Part shown: piece by piece, positions 27,289 through 36,791 of the stretch | Position numbering within the stretch: position 1 is the stretch's first letter | Layout: each line of letters starts with the position of its first letter | NCBI RefSeq assembly: GCF_028290625.1 | Contig: NZ_JAQGJM010000008.1 | Location: 124,001-188,000, forward strand | DNA length: 64,000 nt | Source: Devosia sp. | GTDB taxonomy: Bacteria; Pseudomonadota; Alphaproteobacteria; Rhizobiales; Devosiaceae | Direction: 5' to 3' | The notes under the pieces: generated by a model | Seen by the model: the letters and a program-made list of their open reading frames with translations, nothing else | What the model was told of the DNA's origin: nothing | Database searches by the model: none | Position numbers and translations under genes: made by a program

Positions 27289-27306
27289 AATGTAAGCGTG
27301 TACATT
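27289..27306. promoter_or_regulatory. Candidate LacI-family operator in front of thuE
   Basis: AATGTAAGCGTGTACATT has perfect 6-bp outer arms (AATGTA/TACATT) and a symmetric central CG, typical of LacI-family sites. It lies 54 bases before the thuE ATG, where it could overlap the promoter. The LacI gene at 25130-26131 is the expected regulator. Confidence 0.55.
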
Positions 27307-27359
27307 GTTGCAGTGTCAGATAGACGCCAGCAGCAAAACGGGCTGCACAGGGAGGAAAG

Positions 27360-28652
27360 ATGAATAGATTGATCGCAGGTGGCCTTGCGGCCATCGCCAT
27401 GAGCTTGCTTGCCAGCACAGCCAACGCCGAGACCTTGCGCGTCGCGCTGCATGGCCAGGCTGGTATCGATGCCTTTACCCCCACTGCCGAGCGCATCGAG
27501 AAGGAACTCGGCGTCACCGTCGAGATCGTCGAATACCCGGCGCCCGACAAGGACTACATGACCAAGCTGCTGACCGAGCTGGCTGCCGGCAATGCGCCGG
27601 ACCTGTTCTCGATCCCCGGCGCTTCTGACGTCGCCGACATGGTCGCCGCCGGCTATCTCGCTCCGGTTGGTGCCGAGCTTGCGGCTTGGCCGGGGTACAA
27701 AGATTTCGTCGATGTGGCCAAGCAGCTTGCTGTCAGCCCCGATGGCGAGACCTATGTGATGCCCTATATCCTGGGCATCCAGCAGATCTACTTCCGCCGC
27801 GACGTGCTCGAAAAGGCCGGCATCTCGACCGAACAGCCCAAGAGCTGGGCGGACCTGCTCGATCGTGCCAAGGAAATCAAGGCTAAGACCGGTGCTTATG
27901 GCCTGCTGTTCCCAGCTGGCACCAGCTGGGGCGGCGGCGCCTTCGCCGAAGGCTTCTCGCATCTGATCATCGGCTCATCGACGCCCCAGATCGTCACCGA
28001 CGACGGCAAGTTCGACCTGAACGGAAAAGGCGTTCTCGACGTCTTCCAGTTCTACAAGGACCTGATCGACAACGACCTGATGCCGGTCGACCCGCTGCTC
28101 GGACCTGAGCCCTGGGTGATCCCCAAGTATGAAATGTTCCCCAAGGGCGAGCTGGCTGCGACCACTTGCGGCTCCTGGTGCTACATTTTCGATTGGGGCC
28201 GCGAGAGCAAGAACCCGATCCCCGATGTGACCACGGTCGTGGGCACCTGGGCTGATCCGGGTCAGGAAAGTGGCGAATTCGTGCTGGCGGGTCTGGGTGC
28301 GCCCTGGGCCGTCAACGCCAAGTCTGCCAACCTCGAACTGGCCAAGAAGGCCCTGCTCGAAACCGGCTCGGTCGACAACCAGATCGAAACGGCTGCCCGC
28401 ATCGGCAATATCCCATCCAGCAATGCCGTGCAGGCGGACCCGCGCTTCCAGGCACTGACGGAACTGGTTCCGATCCAGGCCGCCGCCAACCACGGCACCT
28501 ATCTCAAGCAGGCGACCGGCATGTCCGCCGTATCTGAAGGCGTGGCTCGTGCCACCGAAGCCCTGCTGCGCAAGGAAACCGACGCTGCCGGCGCCCAGGC
28601 CATCCTGGTCGACTACGTCAAGCAGACGCTCGGCGACGAAGCGGTGAAATAA
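27360..28652 (+). CDS. thuE: ABC disaccharide transporter, solute-binding protein (ThuE-like)
   Basis: Periplasmic binding protein of 430 aa. A Sec signal occupies residues 1-23 (ending ASTANA before ETLRV). The mature protein has the family 1 fold with PDLFSIPGASDVADM and YVMPYILGIQQIYF in the sugar cleft. ATG 27360 follows GGAGGAAA. It is the first gene of an operon binding protein/permease/permease/ATPase/ThuA, the order of thuEFGKA in rhizobia. Trehalose, maltose or sucrose is the probable substrate group; this is context, not a residue-level call. Confidence 0.85.
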   Translation: MNRLIAGGLAAIAMSLLASTANAETLRVALHGQAGIDAFTPTAERIEKELGVTVEIVEYPAPDKDYMTKLLTELAAGNAPDLFSIPGASDVADMVAAGYLAPVGAELAAWPGYKDFVDVAKQLAVSPDGETYVMPYILGIQQIYFRRDVLEKAGISTEQPKSWADLLDRAKEIKAKTGAYGLLFPAGTSWGGGAFAEGFSHLIIGSSTPQIVTDDGKFDLNGKGVLDVFQFYKDLIDNDLMPVDPLLGPEPWVIPKYEMFPKGELAATTCGSWCYIFDWGRESKNPIPDVTTVVGTWADPGQESGEFVLAGLGAPWAVNAKSANLELAKKALLETGSVDNQIETAARIGNIPSSNAVQADPRFQALTELVPIQAAANHGTYLKQATGMSAVSEGVARATEALLRKETDAAGAQAILVDYVKQTLGDEAVK

Positions 28653-28682
28653 GCATCGATAGCTCCTCCTGCTCGATGCCTC

Positions 28683-28707
28683 GAGACGCGGCCGGTGGCC
28701 GCGTCTC
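28683..28707 (+). terminator. Stem-loop after thuE
   Basis: An 11-bp perfect stem (GAGACGCGGCC at 28683-28693, complement at 28697-28707) with a 3-nt loop, followed by tctcctctt. It lies 30 bases after the thuE stop and 72 before the permease start. It probably gives partial termination or protects thuE mRNA. Confidence 0.7.
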
Positions 28708-28779
28708 TCTCCTCTTCGCAAAGCGTGGCGCCCGTGGCGTCGCTATCCCTCAACCTGATCCACCGATAGGCGGCAAGAG

Positions 28780-29667
28780 ATGGCCTTCGACGCGTTCCAG
28801 AAGCGAAAAGAGCGGCAATTGCTGCGCCTGTTATTGCCGGCGCTGATCCCGCTGGCCGTGCTGGTGATCTATCCCGCCCTCTATTCGGTCTATCTGAGCA
28901 TGACCAATGAGGCGCTGACCGGCCTTGCCGCCGCCAAACCGCGCTTTGTCGGCGTAGGCAACTACCTCCGCCTGTTCTCCGATGCGCGGTTCTGGAACTC
29001 GCTGTTCGTCACCTTCGTCTTCGTGGTCGGCTCGGCCATTATCGGCCAGTTCGTCATCGGCTTCATCGCGGCCCTGGCGCTGAAGCGAAAGATCGTCGGT
29101 AGTTCGGTGTTCGGCGCCGCGATCCTGTTGCCCAACGCCGCGCCCGAAGTGGTTGCCGGCTTCATGTGGATTTCCATGCTCGCCGGCGGCGACCACGCCA
29201 CGCTGAGCAAGATCATGATCGCGCTGGGCCTGCCCTGGGCCGACTGGCTGCAGACTTTCCCGCTATTCATGGTCACCATGGTCAATACCTGGCGCGGCAT
29301 CGGCACCGCCATGATCCTGCTCACCGCCGGGTTGAGCGCCGTGCCCACCGAAGTCTATGAGGCGGCGCGCATGGATGGGGCCAATCCGCGCCAGATGTTC
29401 ATGCGCATCACCCTGCCGTTGATGGCGCCGACGATTTTCCTCTACATGCTGATCTCGACCGTTTCGACCATTTCGGTGTTCGGCCTGGTCTATGCGCTGA
29501 CCCGCGGCGGTCCTGGCGGCAAGACCGAGGTAATCAGCGTTTACATTTACAACCAGTCCTTCACCAACTTCCAGCTCGGCTACGGCGCGGCTGGAGCTGT
29601 GGTGGCGCTCGTCGTGTCACTGGCCCTGGGCATCGCCTATGTCCGATCCTTGAAGGTGGAAGTCTGA
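28780..29667 (+). CDS. thuF: ABC disaccharide transporter permease (ThuF-like)
   Basis: Inner-membrane permease of 295 aa with six helices, the first at about residues 15-35 (LLLPALIPLAVLVIYPALYS). The EAA loop VYEAARMDGANPRQMFMRI is near residue 195. A periplasmic loop of about 30 residues follows helix 1, as usual for MalF-type proteins without the large P2 domain. Its TGA overlaps the ATG of the next permease by one base. It partners with the 29667 product. Confidence 0.9.
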   Translation: MAFDAFQKRKERQLLRLLLPALIPLAVLVIYPALYSVYLSMTNEALTGLAAAKPRFVGVGNYLRLFSDARFWNSLFVTFVFVVGSAIIGQFVIGFIAALALKRKIVGSSVFGAAILLPNAAPEVVAGFMWISMLAGGDHATLSKIMIALGLPWADWLQTFPLFMVTMVNTWRGIGTAMILLTAGLSAVPTEVYEAARMDGANPRQMFMRITLPLMAPTIFLYMLISTVSTISVFGLVYALTRGGPGGKTEVISVYIYNQSFTNFQLGYGAAGAVVALVVSLALGIAYVRSLKVEV

Positions 29668-30569
29668 TGGCCGGCGTCAACTCTCCGCGCCAAGGCGCCT
29701 ATACGGCCTTGGCCTATGTCACACTGATCATCATTTCGATCTTCTGCCTGCTGCCCTTCGTCTGGATGGCGCTGGCCTCGGTGGACAGCAACGCGCAGCT
29801 GTTTCTCAAATGGCCCGATAGCTGGACCTTCGACAATTACATCCGGGTGTTCGCCACGGAGAACGGCACGCGCTGGTTCGCCAATTCGCTGTTCACCGTG
29901 CTGAGCGCCACTATTCTGGTGGTGATCATTTCCGGGCTCGGCGGCTATGCGCTGTCGCGGTCCAAGGCCTGGTGGAAGCAGCCCTTTCTCTACGGCATCC
30001 TGCTGATCCGGGTCTTGCCGTCCACGGCGCTGCTGGTACCGCTCTACAAAATCCTGCTGACGGCCAATAACGGCATGGGCTCGCTGGTGCGTCCGTTGGC
30101 GGGCGAAAACTACCGCGCCATTATGCAGATGGTCGGTTTCATCGATGGTTATCTGGGCCTGATCATCGTGCTGGCCACGGGGCAGTTGCCGCTGGCGCTA
30201 TGGATCATGAAGGTGTTCTTCGACGGCGTGCCCAAGGACTACGAGGAAGCTGCCATTCTCGATGGCGCCACGCTGGTGCAGCGCATCCACCGCGTGCTGA
30301 TCCCGCTGGCTTTGCCGGGGCTGGCGGCGGCCGGGCTGTTCGCCTTCATGTCAGCCTGGGGCGATTTCCTGCTGCCGCTGATTCTGTTGTCCTCGCCTGA
30401 ATTGCAGACTCTGCCGATCGGCCTGTTCCGCGCGTTCCTGCGGGTCAACGAGATCGACTATGGCCTCCTGGCAGCCATTGCCACCATCTATCTCATCCCC
30501 GCCGTCATCGCGTTCAGCTTCGCGCGGCGGTACCTGGTTCAAACCTTCTCCGGCGGCGTCAAAGGCTAA
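29667..30569 (+). CDS. thuG: ABC disaccharide transporter permease (ThuG-like)
   Basis: Inner-membrane permease of 300 aa. The first helix is YVTLIIISIFCLLPFVWMAL; the EAA loop KDYEEAAILDGATLVQRIHR is near residue 190. It is coupled to the upstream permease (TGATG). The stop is followed at once by the ATPase start at 30574. Within the MalG family it has a slightly long central periplasmic loop (NNGMGSLVRPLAGENYRAIM), seen in other disaccharide permeases. Confidence 0.9.
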   Translation: MAGVNSPRQGAYTALAYVTLIIISIFCLLPFVWMALASVDSNAQLFLKWPDSWTFDNYIRVFATENGTRWFANSLFTVLSATILVVIISGLGGYALSRSKAWWKQPFLYGILLIRVLPSTALLVPLYKILLTANNGMGSLVRPLAGENYRAIMQMVGFIDGYLGLIIVLATGQLPLALWIMKVFFDGVPKDYEEAAILDGATLVQRIHRVLIPLALPGLAAAGLFAFMSAWGDFLLPLILLSSPELQTLPIGLFRAFLRVNEIDYGLLAAIATIYLIPAVIAFSFARRYLVQTFSGGVKG

Positions 30570-30573
30570 AGTG

Positions 30574-31662
<1,089 letters not shown>

Positions 31663-31689
31663 TCCCGCTATCATCTACGGAGACTCCCC

Positions 31690-32418
31690 GTGACTATTCG
31701 CCTGACCATGTGGAACGAAGGCCGCCACGAAAAGAACGACGCGCCGGTCGCCAAGATCTATCCCGATGGGATGGACGGCGCGCTGGCCGCCGGGCTGACC
31801 GATCGCGACTTCACCATCGAGCGCCGCACTATCGACGACGAAGAGCAGGGGCTGACCCAGGAATTGCTGGACCGTACCGACGTTCTGACCTGGTGGGGCC
31901 ATGTCGCCCATGACGAGGTCGAGGACAAATATATCGACCGCGTGCAGCAGCGCGTGCTGGCGGGCATGGGCCTCGTGGTCCTCCACTCCGGCCACCACTC
32001 CAAGATGTTCCGCCGCATGATGGGCACCAATTGCAACCTGGCATGGCGCGAGCTGCCCGAGGGCGATCTGGAGCGCGTGTGGGTGACCAATCCGGCCCAT
32101 CCGATCGCCGACGGCATCCCGCCGTTCTTCGAGATTCCGCAGTCGGAAATGTATGGCGAGCCCTTCGATATTCCGGCGGCCGACGAGATCATTTTCATGA
32201 GCTGGTACAAGGGCGGCGAAGTGTTCCGCTCGGGCCTGACCTTCTATCGTGGGCTAGGGCGCATCTTCTACTTCTCGCCCGGCCACGAGACGTTCCCGAT
32301 CTACCACAATCCGATGGTGCAGAAGGTCATCGGCAATGGCATCGAATGGGCGATGCGTCCGCATACCGGCGCGCGCAAGCTAGACAACTGGCACCGCAAG
32401 GAGCCGATCCACCGCTAG
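31690..32418 (+). CDS. thuA: ThuA-like protein (trehalose utilisation)
   Basis: A 242-aa protein of the ThuA family, class I glutamine-amidotransferase-like fold. Recognisable segments are RLTMWNEGRHEK at the start, DVLTWWGHVAHDEV, GLVVLHSGHHSKMFRRMMG, and the terminal RIFYFSPGHETFPIYHNP. In Sinorhizobium meliloti, ThuA with ThuB converts trehalose, sucrose and related disaccharides to 3-keto derivatives. The start is GTG 31690 with GGAGA upstream (31680-31684). It ends the operon and converges on the asparaginase gene with a 9-base gap and no visible terminator. Confidence 0.88.
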   Translation: MTIRLTMWNEGRHEKNDAPVAKIYPDGMDGALAAGLTDRDFTIERRTIDDEEQGLTQELLDRTDVLTWWGHVAHDEVEDKYIDRVQQRVLAGMGLVVLHSGHHSKMFRRMMGTNCNLAWRELPEGDLERVWVTNPAHPIADGIPPFFEIPQSEMYGEPFDIPAADEIIFMSWYKGGEVFRSGLTFYRGLGRIFYFSPGHETFPIYHNPMVQKVIGNGIEWAMRPHTGARKLDNWHRKEPIHR

Positions 32419-32427
32419 GGCGAAGGC

Positions 32428-33420
32428 TCAATAGGTGCGGAAGATGCGGGCGATTTCTTCGGGATCGCGGGTTTTGGTCAGCGCTAAAGCCAGCAGCAGC
32501 CGCGCTTTTTGCGGGTTGAGATTGTCCGTGGTCAGGAAACCCAGTTCGCGCAGTCGCGTGCTGCGATGAACGACGCCGCTGCCGGCGCGGCTTGATTGCA
32601 TGATGATGACGCCGGCCGCATGGGCGCGGGCCATGGCGTCGGCCTGGGCCGGGGTCGACATGCCGGGGGCGAAACCGGCGGAGATGATGCCTTGGGCGCC
32701 GGCGGCGGCGAAGGCGTCGATGTCGGCCCCGTCGGCGCCAGCATAGGAGTAGCTGATGTCGACACGGGGCAGGGCAGCGAGGGCCGTCAGGTCGAATTCG
32801 GTATTGGGTGCGATGGTTCGCTCGGTTCGGCGATAATAGGCGACGAATTCGCCATCGACATAGCCGAGCATGCCGAAATCGGGGGCGCGGAAGGTTTGCA
32901 GGCGGACGGTGGCGGTCTTTGTCACCTCGCGGGCGGCGTGGATTTCGTCGTTGAGCACGACCAGCACGCCGCGGCCGAGCGAGTCCGGCGAGGCGGCGAC
33001 GCGGACGGCGTTGAGCAGGTTCATATGGGCGTCGCTGCCTAGCGCGCTGAGGGGGCGTTGCGAGCCGACGAGGACGACGGGAATGTCGATTTTGATAGTC
33101 AGACCAAGCACATAGGCGGTCTCCTCCAGCGTCGCCGTGCCATGCCCGATGACGACGCCGGCCAGGTCTGGATGCTCGGCGACCAGCGTGCTGCACAGCG
33201 CTGCCAGCGCCTGCCATTGGGGAAAATAGATGCTGGGGCTGGGGACGGAGGGGAAGGGGACGGCGAAGACGTGGGCGATTGAGGCCAATTCGGGGATGCG
33301 GGCGAGGATGTCGCCGCCCGGGATCAGCATGTTATTGGCGCCGTAGTCGAGGATGTCGAGCGGGGTCTTGCCGAGTGAGGCAATGGTGCCGCCGGTGCCG
33401 ATGAATGCGATCTTTTTCAT
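32428..33420 (-). CDS. L-asparaginase family protein with altered catalytic motif
   Basis: Type I/II bacterial asparaginase fold, 330 aa, no signal peptide. The first active-site motif FIGTGGTIAS (nucleophile Thr) is intact near residue 10, the flexible-loop Tyr is present in LDYGANN, and the Lys of the second triad is present in REVTKTATV. The HGTDT motif reads GHGTATLEET instead, so the Asp that binds the substrate amino group and completes the Thr-Lys-Asp triad is Ala. Activity on asparagine may be lost or redirected. The Shine-Dalgarno is folded into a 10-bp hairpin (33425-33449). It is a separate gene from the nitrite operon upstream. Confidence 0.85.
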   Translation of the reverse strand: MKKIAFIGTGGTIASLGKTPLDILDYGANNMLIPGGDILARIPELASIAHVFAVPFPSVPSPSIYFPQWQALAALCSTLVAEHPDLAGVVIGHGTATLEETAYVLGLTIKIDIPVVLVGSQRPLSALGSDAHMNLLNAVRVAASPDSLGRGVLVVLNDEIHAAREVTKTATVRLQTFRAPDFGMLGYVDGEFVAYYRRTERTIAPNTEFDLTALAALPRVDISYSYAGADGADIDAFAAAGAQGIISAGFAPGMSTPAQADAMARAHAAGVIIMQSSRAGSGVVHRSTRLRELGFLTTDNLNPQKARLLLALALTKTRDPEEIARIFRTY

Positions 33421-33424
33421 GTGA

Positions 33425-33449
33425 GCTATCCTCCGCCGAGGAGGATAGC
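33425..33449 (-). promoter_or_regulatory. Hairpin sequestering the asparaginase Shine-Dalgarno; possible nir terminator
   Basis: On the minus strand GCTATCCTCC and GGAGGATAGC form a perfect 10-bp stem with a 5-nt loop. The 3' arm contains GGAGG, 9 bases before the ATG at 33420, so ribosome access would need the stem to open. It also lies 22 bases after the end of the nitrite operon and could slow transcription there, but has no T tract. Confidence 0.6.
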
Positions 33450-33471
33450 GACACGCTGGTGACTCGGCTAG

Positions 33472-35034
33472 TCAATAGACATCGCTTTGATAACGCTGCG
33501 TTTTCTTGAGGTTGGCGACGAAGGCTTTAGCTTGTTCCTCGCCCAAGCTGCCATGCGTTGCGACGATGGAGACCAGGGAGGATTCGACGTCTTTGGCCAT
33601 GCGCTTGGCGTCGCCGCAGATGTAGAAGTGTGCACCTTCGGTTAACCATTGGTACAGCTCGGCACCGGCTTCGATCATCTTGTGCTGGACGTAGGTTTTC
33701 TGGGCGCCGTCGCGGGACCAGGCGAGGGACAAATTTGCCAGCATGCTGGATTTCTTCATCGCTTCCAGTTCGTCGGAATAGAAGAAATCGGTGGCTTCGC
33801 GCTGGTGGCCGTAAAACAGCCAGGCTTTGCCCGGCGCAGCGACCGCCTGACGCTCCTCAAGGAAGGCACGGAAGGGGGCGATGCCGGTGCCGGGGCCGAC
33901 CATGATGATGGGAGTGGCGGGATCGGCAGGCAGGGCGAAGTTATGCGCCTTTTGCACATAGACCAAAACATCTTCGCCGGTATCGGCGCGGTGGCCGAGG
34001 AAGGTGGAGGCGCACCCGTGGCGGGTGCGGTCGGCGATGTCGTAGCGGACGACGTCCACGGTGAGGGTGACTTGGCCGGGCACCGTCTTGGGGGATGAGG
34101 AGATCGAGTAGAGGCGTGGCTGCATTGGTTCGAGCACTTCGATCAGCGCTTCGGGATCGGGGTGGATGCCGGGGAACTTTTGCAGGGCGGCGAGGACGTC
34201 GAGTGTGGCGATATCGCCGTCGGGGTCTTCGCCGCGCGACAGGGCCTGGGCTTTCTTGCGGCGCTCGCCGCCGGTCAGGTAGGAAATGAAGGTGAACAGC
34301 GAGTCTGGGGCGAGGCCCAGCGAGGTGTCCTCGATCAGCACGTCGCGAAGGCTGCGGTCAGCGATAGGAAAGTCGGCGGGGATATCGAGCGCGGCGAGAA
34401 TGGCGTCGGCCAGTTCGGGCGGATTTTTGGCGAAAACGCCGAGGCTGTCGCCGGCTTCGTAATCGAGCGCAGAGGCGGACAGGTCGATTTCGACATGCAT
34501 GGTGGTCTTTTCCGAGCCTTCGCCATTGAGGCGGCGGCGCGAGAGCAGGCGGGCGGCGACGGGATGGGTGCGGGAGCGGCCGGGCAGGCTGGTGGTTTCT
34601 GGCTTGGCGGGCTTGACCTCTTCGGGATCGAGCACGCCGCCGCCCATTTCTTCGACGAGGGTCTTGAGCATGCGGGCGGTGGCCTTGCCGCCGGGAACGC
34701 AGAGATTGAGGCGCGGTTCGGCCTGTTCGGTGATGGCACTGGCATAGTTGGCGCAGCTATAGCCGCATTGGCCGCAATCCTGCTGGGCCATGGCGGCCAT
34801 CATGCGCTGCTTGAGCGGGCGCACGGCGGCCATGGCCATGCGGTCGTCGATGGGCAGGGACGGGTCCTTCCAGGGCGTGCTGGTGTCTTCCTTGGGGGCC
34901 GATACTTCGGCGATCGGAGGCTGGGATTTCAGCAGCGTCTCGAAGAAGAAGCCGTTGAGCCATTTGCGCTGCTGTTCGCTGAACGGCGCATTGGCGGGGA
35001 TGATCTCGATGGGGGCGGCGACGTGGATGCTCAT
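33472..35034 (-). CDS. Fe-S/FAD/NAD(P)H oxidoreductase (CysJ-like, no flavodoxin domain)
   Basis: Probable electron donor to nitrite reductase, 520 aa. Instead of the FMN flavodoxin domain of CysJ it has an N-terminal [4Fe-4S]-type domain with Cys87, Cys90, Cys94 and Cys112 (CGQCGYSC then NLC). The rest is a CysJ-like FAD-binding module (RLYSISSSP, HGCASTFLG) and an NAD(P)H domain (MVGPGTGIAPFRAFLEER, FYGHQREATDFFY, FYICGDAKRMAKDV, C-terminal QRYQSDVY). The start overlaps the nirA stop by one base. Annotation pipelines tend to call such proteins sulfite reductase alpha subunit; the neighbours point to nitrite instead. Confidence 0.85.
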   Translation of the reverse strand: MSIHVAAPIEIIPANAPFSEQQRKWLNGFFFETLLKSQPPIAEVSAPKEDTSTPWKDPSLPIDDRMAMAAVRPLKQRMMAAMAQQDCGQCGYSCANYASAITEQAEPRLNLCVPGGKATARMLKTLVEEMGGGVLDPEEVKPAKPETTSLPGRSRTHPVAARLLSRRRLNGEGSEKTTMHVEIDLSASALDYEAGDSLGVFAKNPPELADAILAALDIPADFPIADRSLRDVLIEDTSLGLAPDSLFTFISYLTGGERRKKAQALSRGEDPDGDIATLDVLAALQKFPGIHPDPEALIEVLEPMQPRLYSISSSPKTVPGQVTLTVDVVRYDIADRTRHGCASTFLGHRADTGEDVLVYVQKAHNFALPADPATPIIMVGPGTGIAPFRAFLEERQAVAAPGKAWLFYGHQREATDFFYSDELEAMKKSSMLANLSLAWSRDGAQKTYVQHKMIEAGAELYQWLTEGAHFYICGDAKRMAKDVESSLVSIVATHGSLGEEQAKAFVANLKKTQRYQSDVY

Positions 35035-36785
35035 CAGGCAGGCTCGCTGGCGAGAGTTTTGAGGGTGGCGACATCGTGGCGATTGGCAAAGGCGAAGAAG
35101 CTTTCGGCGTCGTGATCGCGGTGTCTGAGATAGGCGCCGAGCAGGCTTTCGACGGCGCTGGGGCAGTCCTCGCTGGGAATGTCGCGGAAGATTTCGCGGC
35201 CGATCTTGGCATCGGCGCCACTGCCGCCGCCGACGTAGATGTGGAAGCCCTCGACGGGCTCCTGGTCTTCGCCGGGAGTGATCTTGCAGGCGACCAGGCC
35301 GATATCGCCGATATAGTGCTGGGCACAGGAATGGTGGCAGCCGGTGAGGTGGATATTGACCGGCTGGTCCATGGTGAGGCGCGCCTCGACCTGGGTGGCG
35401 ATCAGCTCGGCGGCGCCCTTGGTGTCGGAGGCGGCGAACTTGCAGCCGGTATTGCCGGTGCAGGAGACGAGGCCGGCGCGGATCGGGGTGGCGGTGGTGG
35501 CGAGGCCGAGGGTCTCGATGGCGGCGACGGCGTCGGCGACGCGGGCATCGGGGACACCTGACAGCAGCAGGTTCTGCCAGACGGTGAGGCGAATATCGCC
35601 GTCGCCGAATTGCGCCGCGATTTCGGCGAGGCCGCGCATCTGGATGGCGGTCAGCTTGCCGCTCGGCAGCACGACGCCGATCCAGTTGAGGCCGGCCTGC
35701 TTCTGCGCATGCGCGCCGATATGGGCGAGGCGGTCGGGCTGTGCGCGATCCTTAACCAGATCATCGGCGATGCGGGTCAGCGGGGTGCCCAGCGTTTCCT
35801 CGACGGCGGCGAGGAATTTTTCAAAGCCCCAGGCGTCCAGCAGGTATTTGAGGCGGGCCTTGGTGCGGTCGGTGCGGTCGCCGTGGTCGATGAAGACGCG
35901 CACGATGGCGTCGGCAACGCGGGTGGCGTCGGCCGGCCTGAGATAGACGCCGGTGGGGCGGGCGAAATCCTGGTGGCCGGTAATGCCGCCAAGGGCCAGG
36001 CGGAACCAGACGCCGGGCTCGACCCCGCCGCCCTCGACCACTTCCACGGCCTGGAAGCCGATATCATTGGTGTCTTCCAGCGCCGCTATCTTGCCGGCGC
36101 CGTCGAAGGCGACGTTGAACTTGCGCGGCAGGCCATGCAGCGTGCGATTGTTGAGCACGTGATAGTGCCACTCGCGGGCATAGGGGCGGGTATCGAGCAA
36201 TTCCTGCGGGTCGATGCCGGCGGTGGGGGTGCCGGTGACATTGCGGATGTTGTCGGCGCCCGAGCCTTTGGTGTGGAGGCCCAGATCCTGGATCGCCTCG
36301 ATCAGGCTGACGGCCTTTTCGGCGGGGATTTCGCGGATCTGAAAATTGGCACGGGTGGTGATGTGGGAATAGCCGCCGCCATGGGTGGTGGCGAGCATGG
36401 CCAAGCCCGCCAATTGCCAATGGTTCAAAATGCCATTGGGCAGGCGCAGGCGGCACATATAGGAATTCTGATTGGGCGCCACATAGAACAGGCCGTGGAA
36501 GCGCCAGCGGAAATTGTCCTGCGGCTTGGGGTATTGGCCGCTTTCGGCCTGCGTCTTCATGCGGGCATAGGCATCGTGGGGGTGTTCGTCGCGCTTGAAG
36601 ATTTCCTGATCGACCAGCGTGCGGCCCTCGGCCTCGGTGCGCGCCATGGCCTTGAGGTGGGGCGCATCGGGGCCGACCGGTTCGGCCGGGGCGGCAGAGC
36701 CACCTCCGGCCGAGCGGGCCGCGTTCATGCCCGCGACGAGGCCTGCGAGATAACGGCGCTGTTCGGGGCTGAAATCGCTGTCCAT
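35034..36785 (-). CDS. nirA: Assimilatory nitrite reductase, ferredoxin-type (siroheme)
   Basis: Cytoplasmic siroheme/[4Fe-4S] reductase converting nitrite to ammonium, 583 aa. The cluster ligands are Cys442 and Cys448 (CTGNTGC) and Cys483 and Cys487 (GCHHSC). Two ferredoxin-like half-domains repeat, each starting with a substrate-side Arg/Lys-rich segment (ITTRANFQIREIP in the first). It is shorter and differently arranged than NADH-dependent NirB and lacks flavin domains, so it needs a separate donor, likely the Fe-S/FAD protein encoded next. It starts 6 bases after the nitrite channel gene. A sulfite reductase is the alternative, but nitrite transport and nasST context favour NirA. Confidence 0.9.
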   Translation of the reverse strand: MDSDFSPEQRRYLAGLVAGMNAARSAGGGSAAPAEPVGPDAPHLKAMARTEAEGRTLVDQEIFKRDEHPHDAYARMKTQAESGQYPKPQDNFRWRFHGLFYVAPNQNSYMCRLRLPNGILNHWQLAGLAMLATTHGGGYSHITTRANFQIREIPAEKAVSLIEAIQDLGLHTKGSGADNIRNVTGTPTAGIDPQELLDTRPYAREWHYHVLNNRTLHGLPRKFNVAFDGAGKIAALEDTNDIGFQAVEVVEGGGVEPGVWFRLALGGITGHQDFARPTGVYLRPADATRVADAIVRVFIDHGDRTDRTKARLKYLLDAWGFEKFLAAVEETLGTPLTRIADDLVKDRAQPDRLAHIGAHAQKQAGLNWIGVVLPSGKLTAIQMRGLAEIAAQFGDGDIRLTVWQNLLLSGVPDARVADAVAAIETLGLATTATPIRAGLVSCTGNTGCKFAASDTKGAAELIATQVEARLTMDQPVNIHLTGCHHSCAQHYIGDIGLVACKITPGEDQEPVEGFHIYVGGGSGADAKIGREIFRDIPSEDCPSAVESLLGAYLRHRDHDAESFFAFANRHDVATLKTLASEPA

Positions 36786-36791
36786 GCTGGA

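Noticed and set aside
26299..27363. Open frame of 354 codons on the plus strand
   Set aside because: Antisense to the ThuB-like gene and runs through the operator region; no homology-like pattern.
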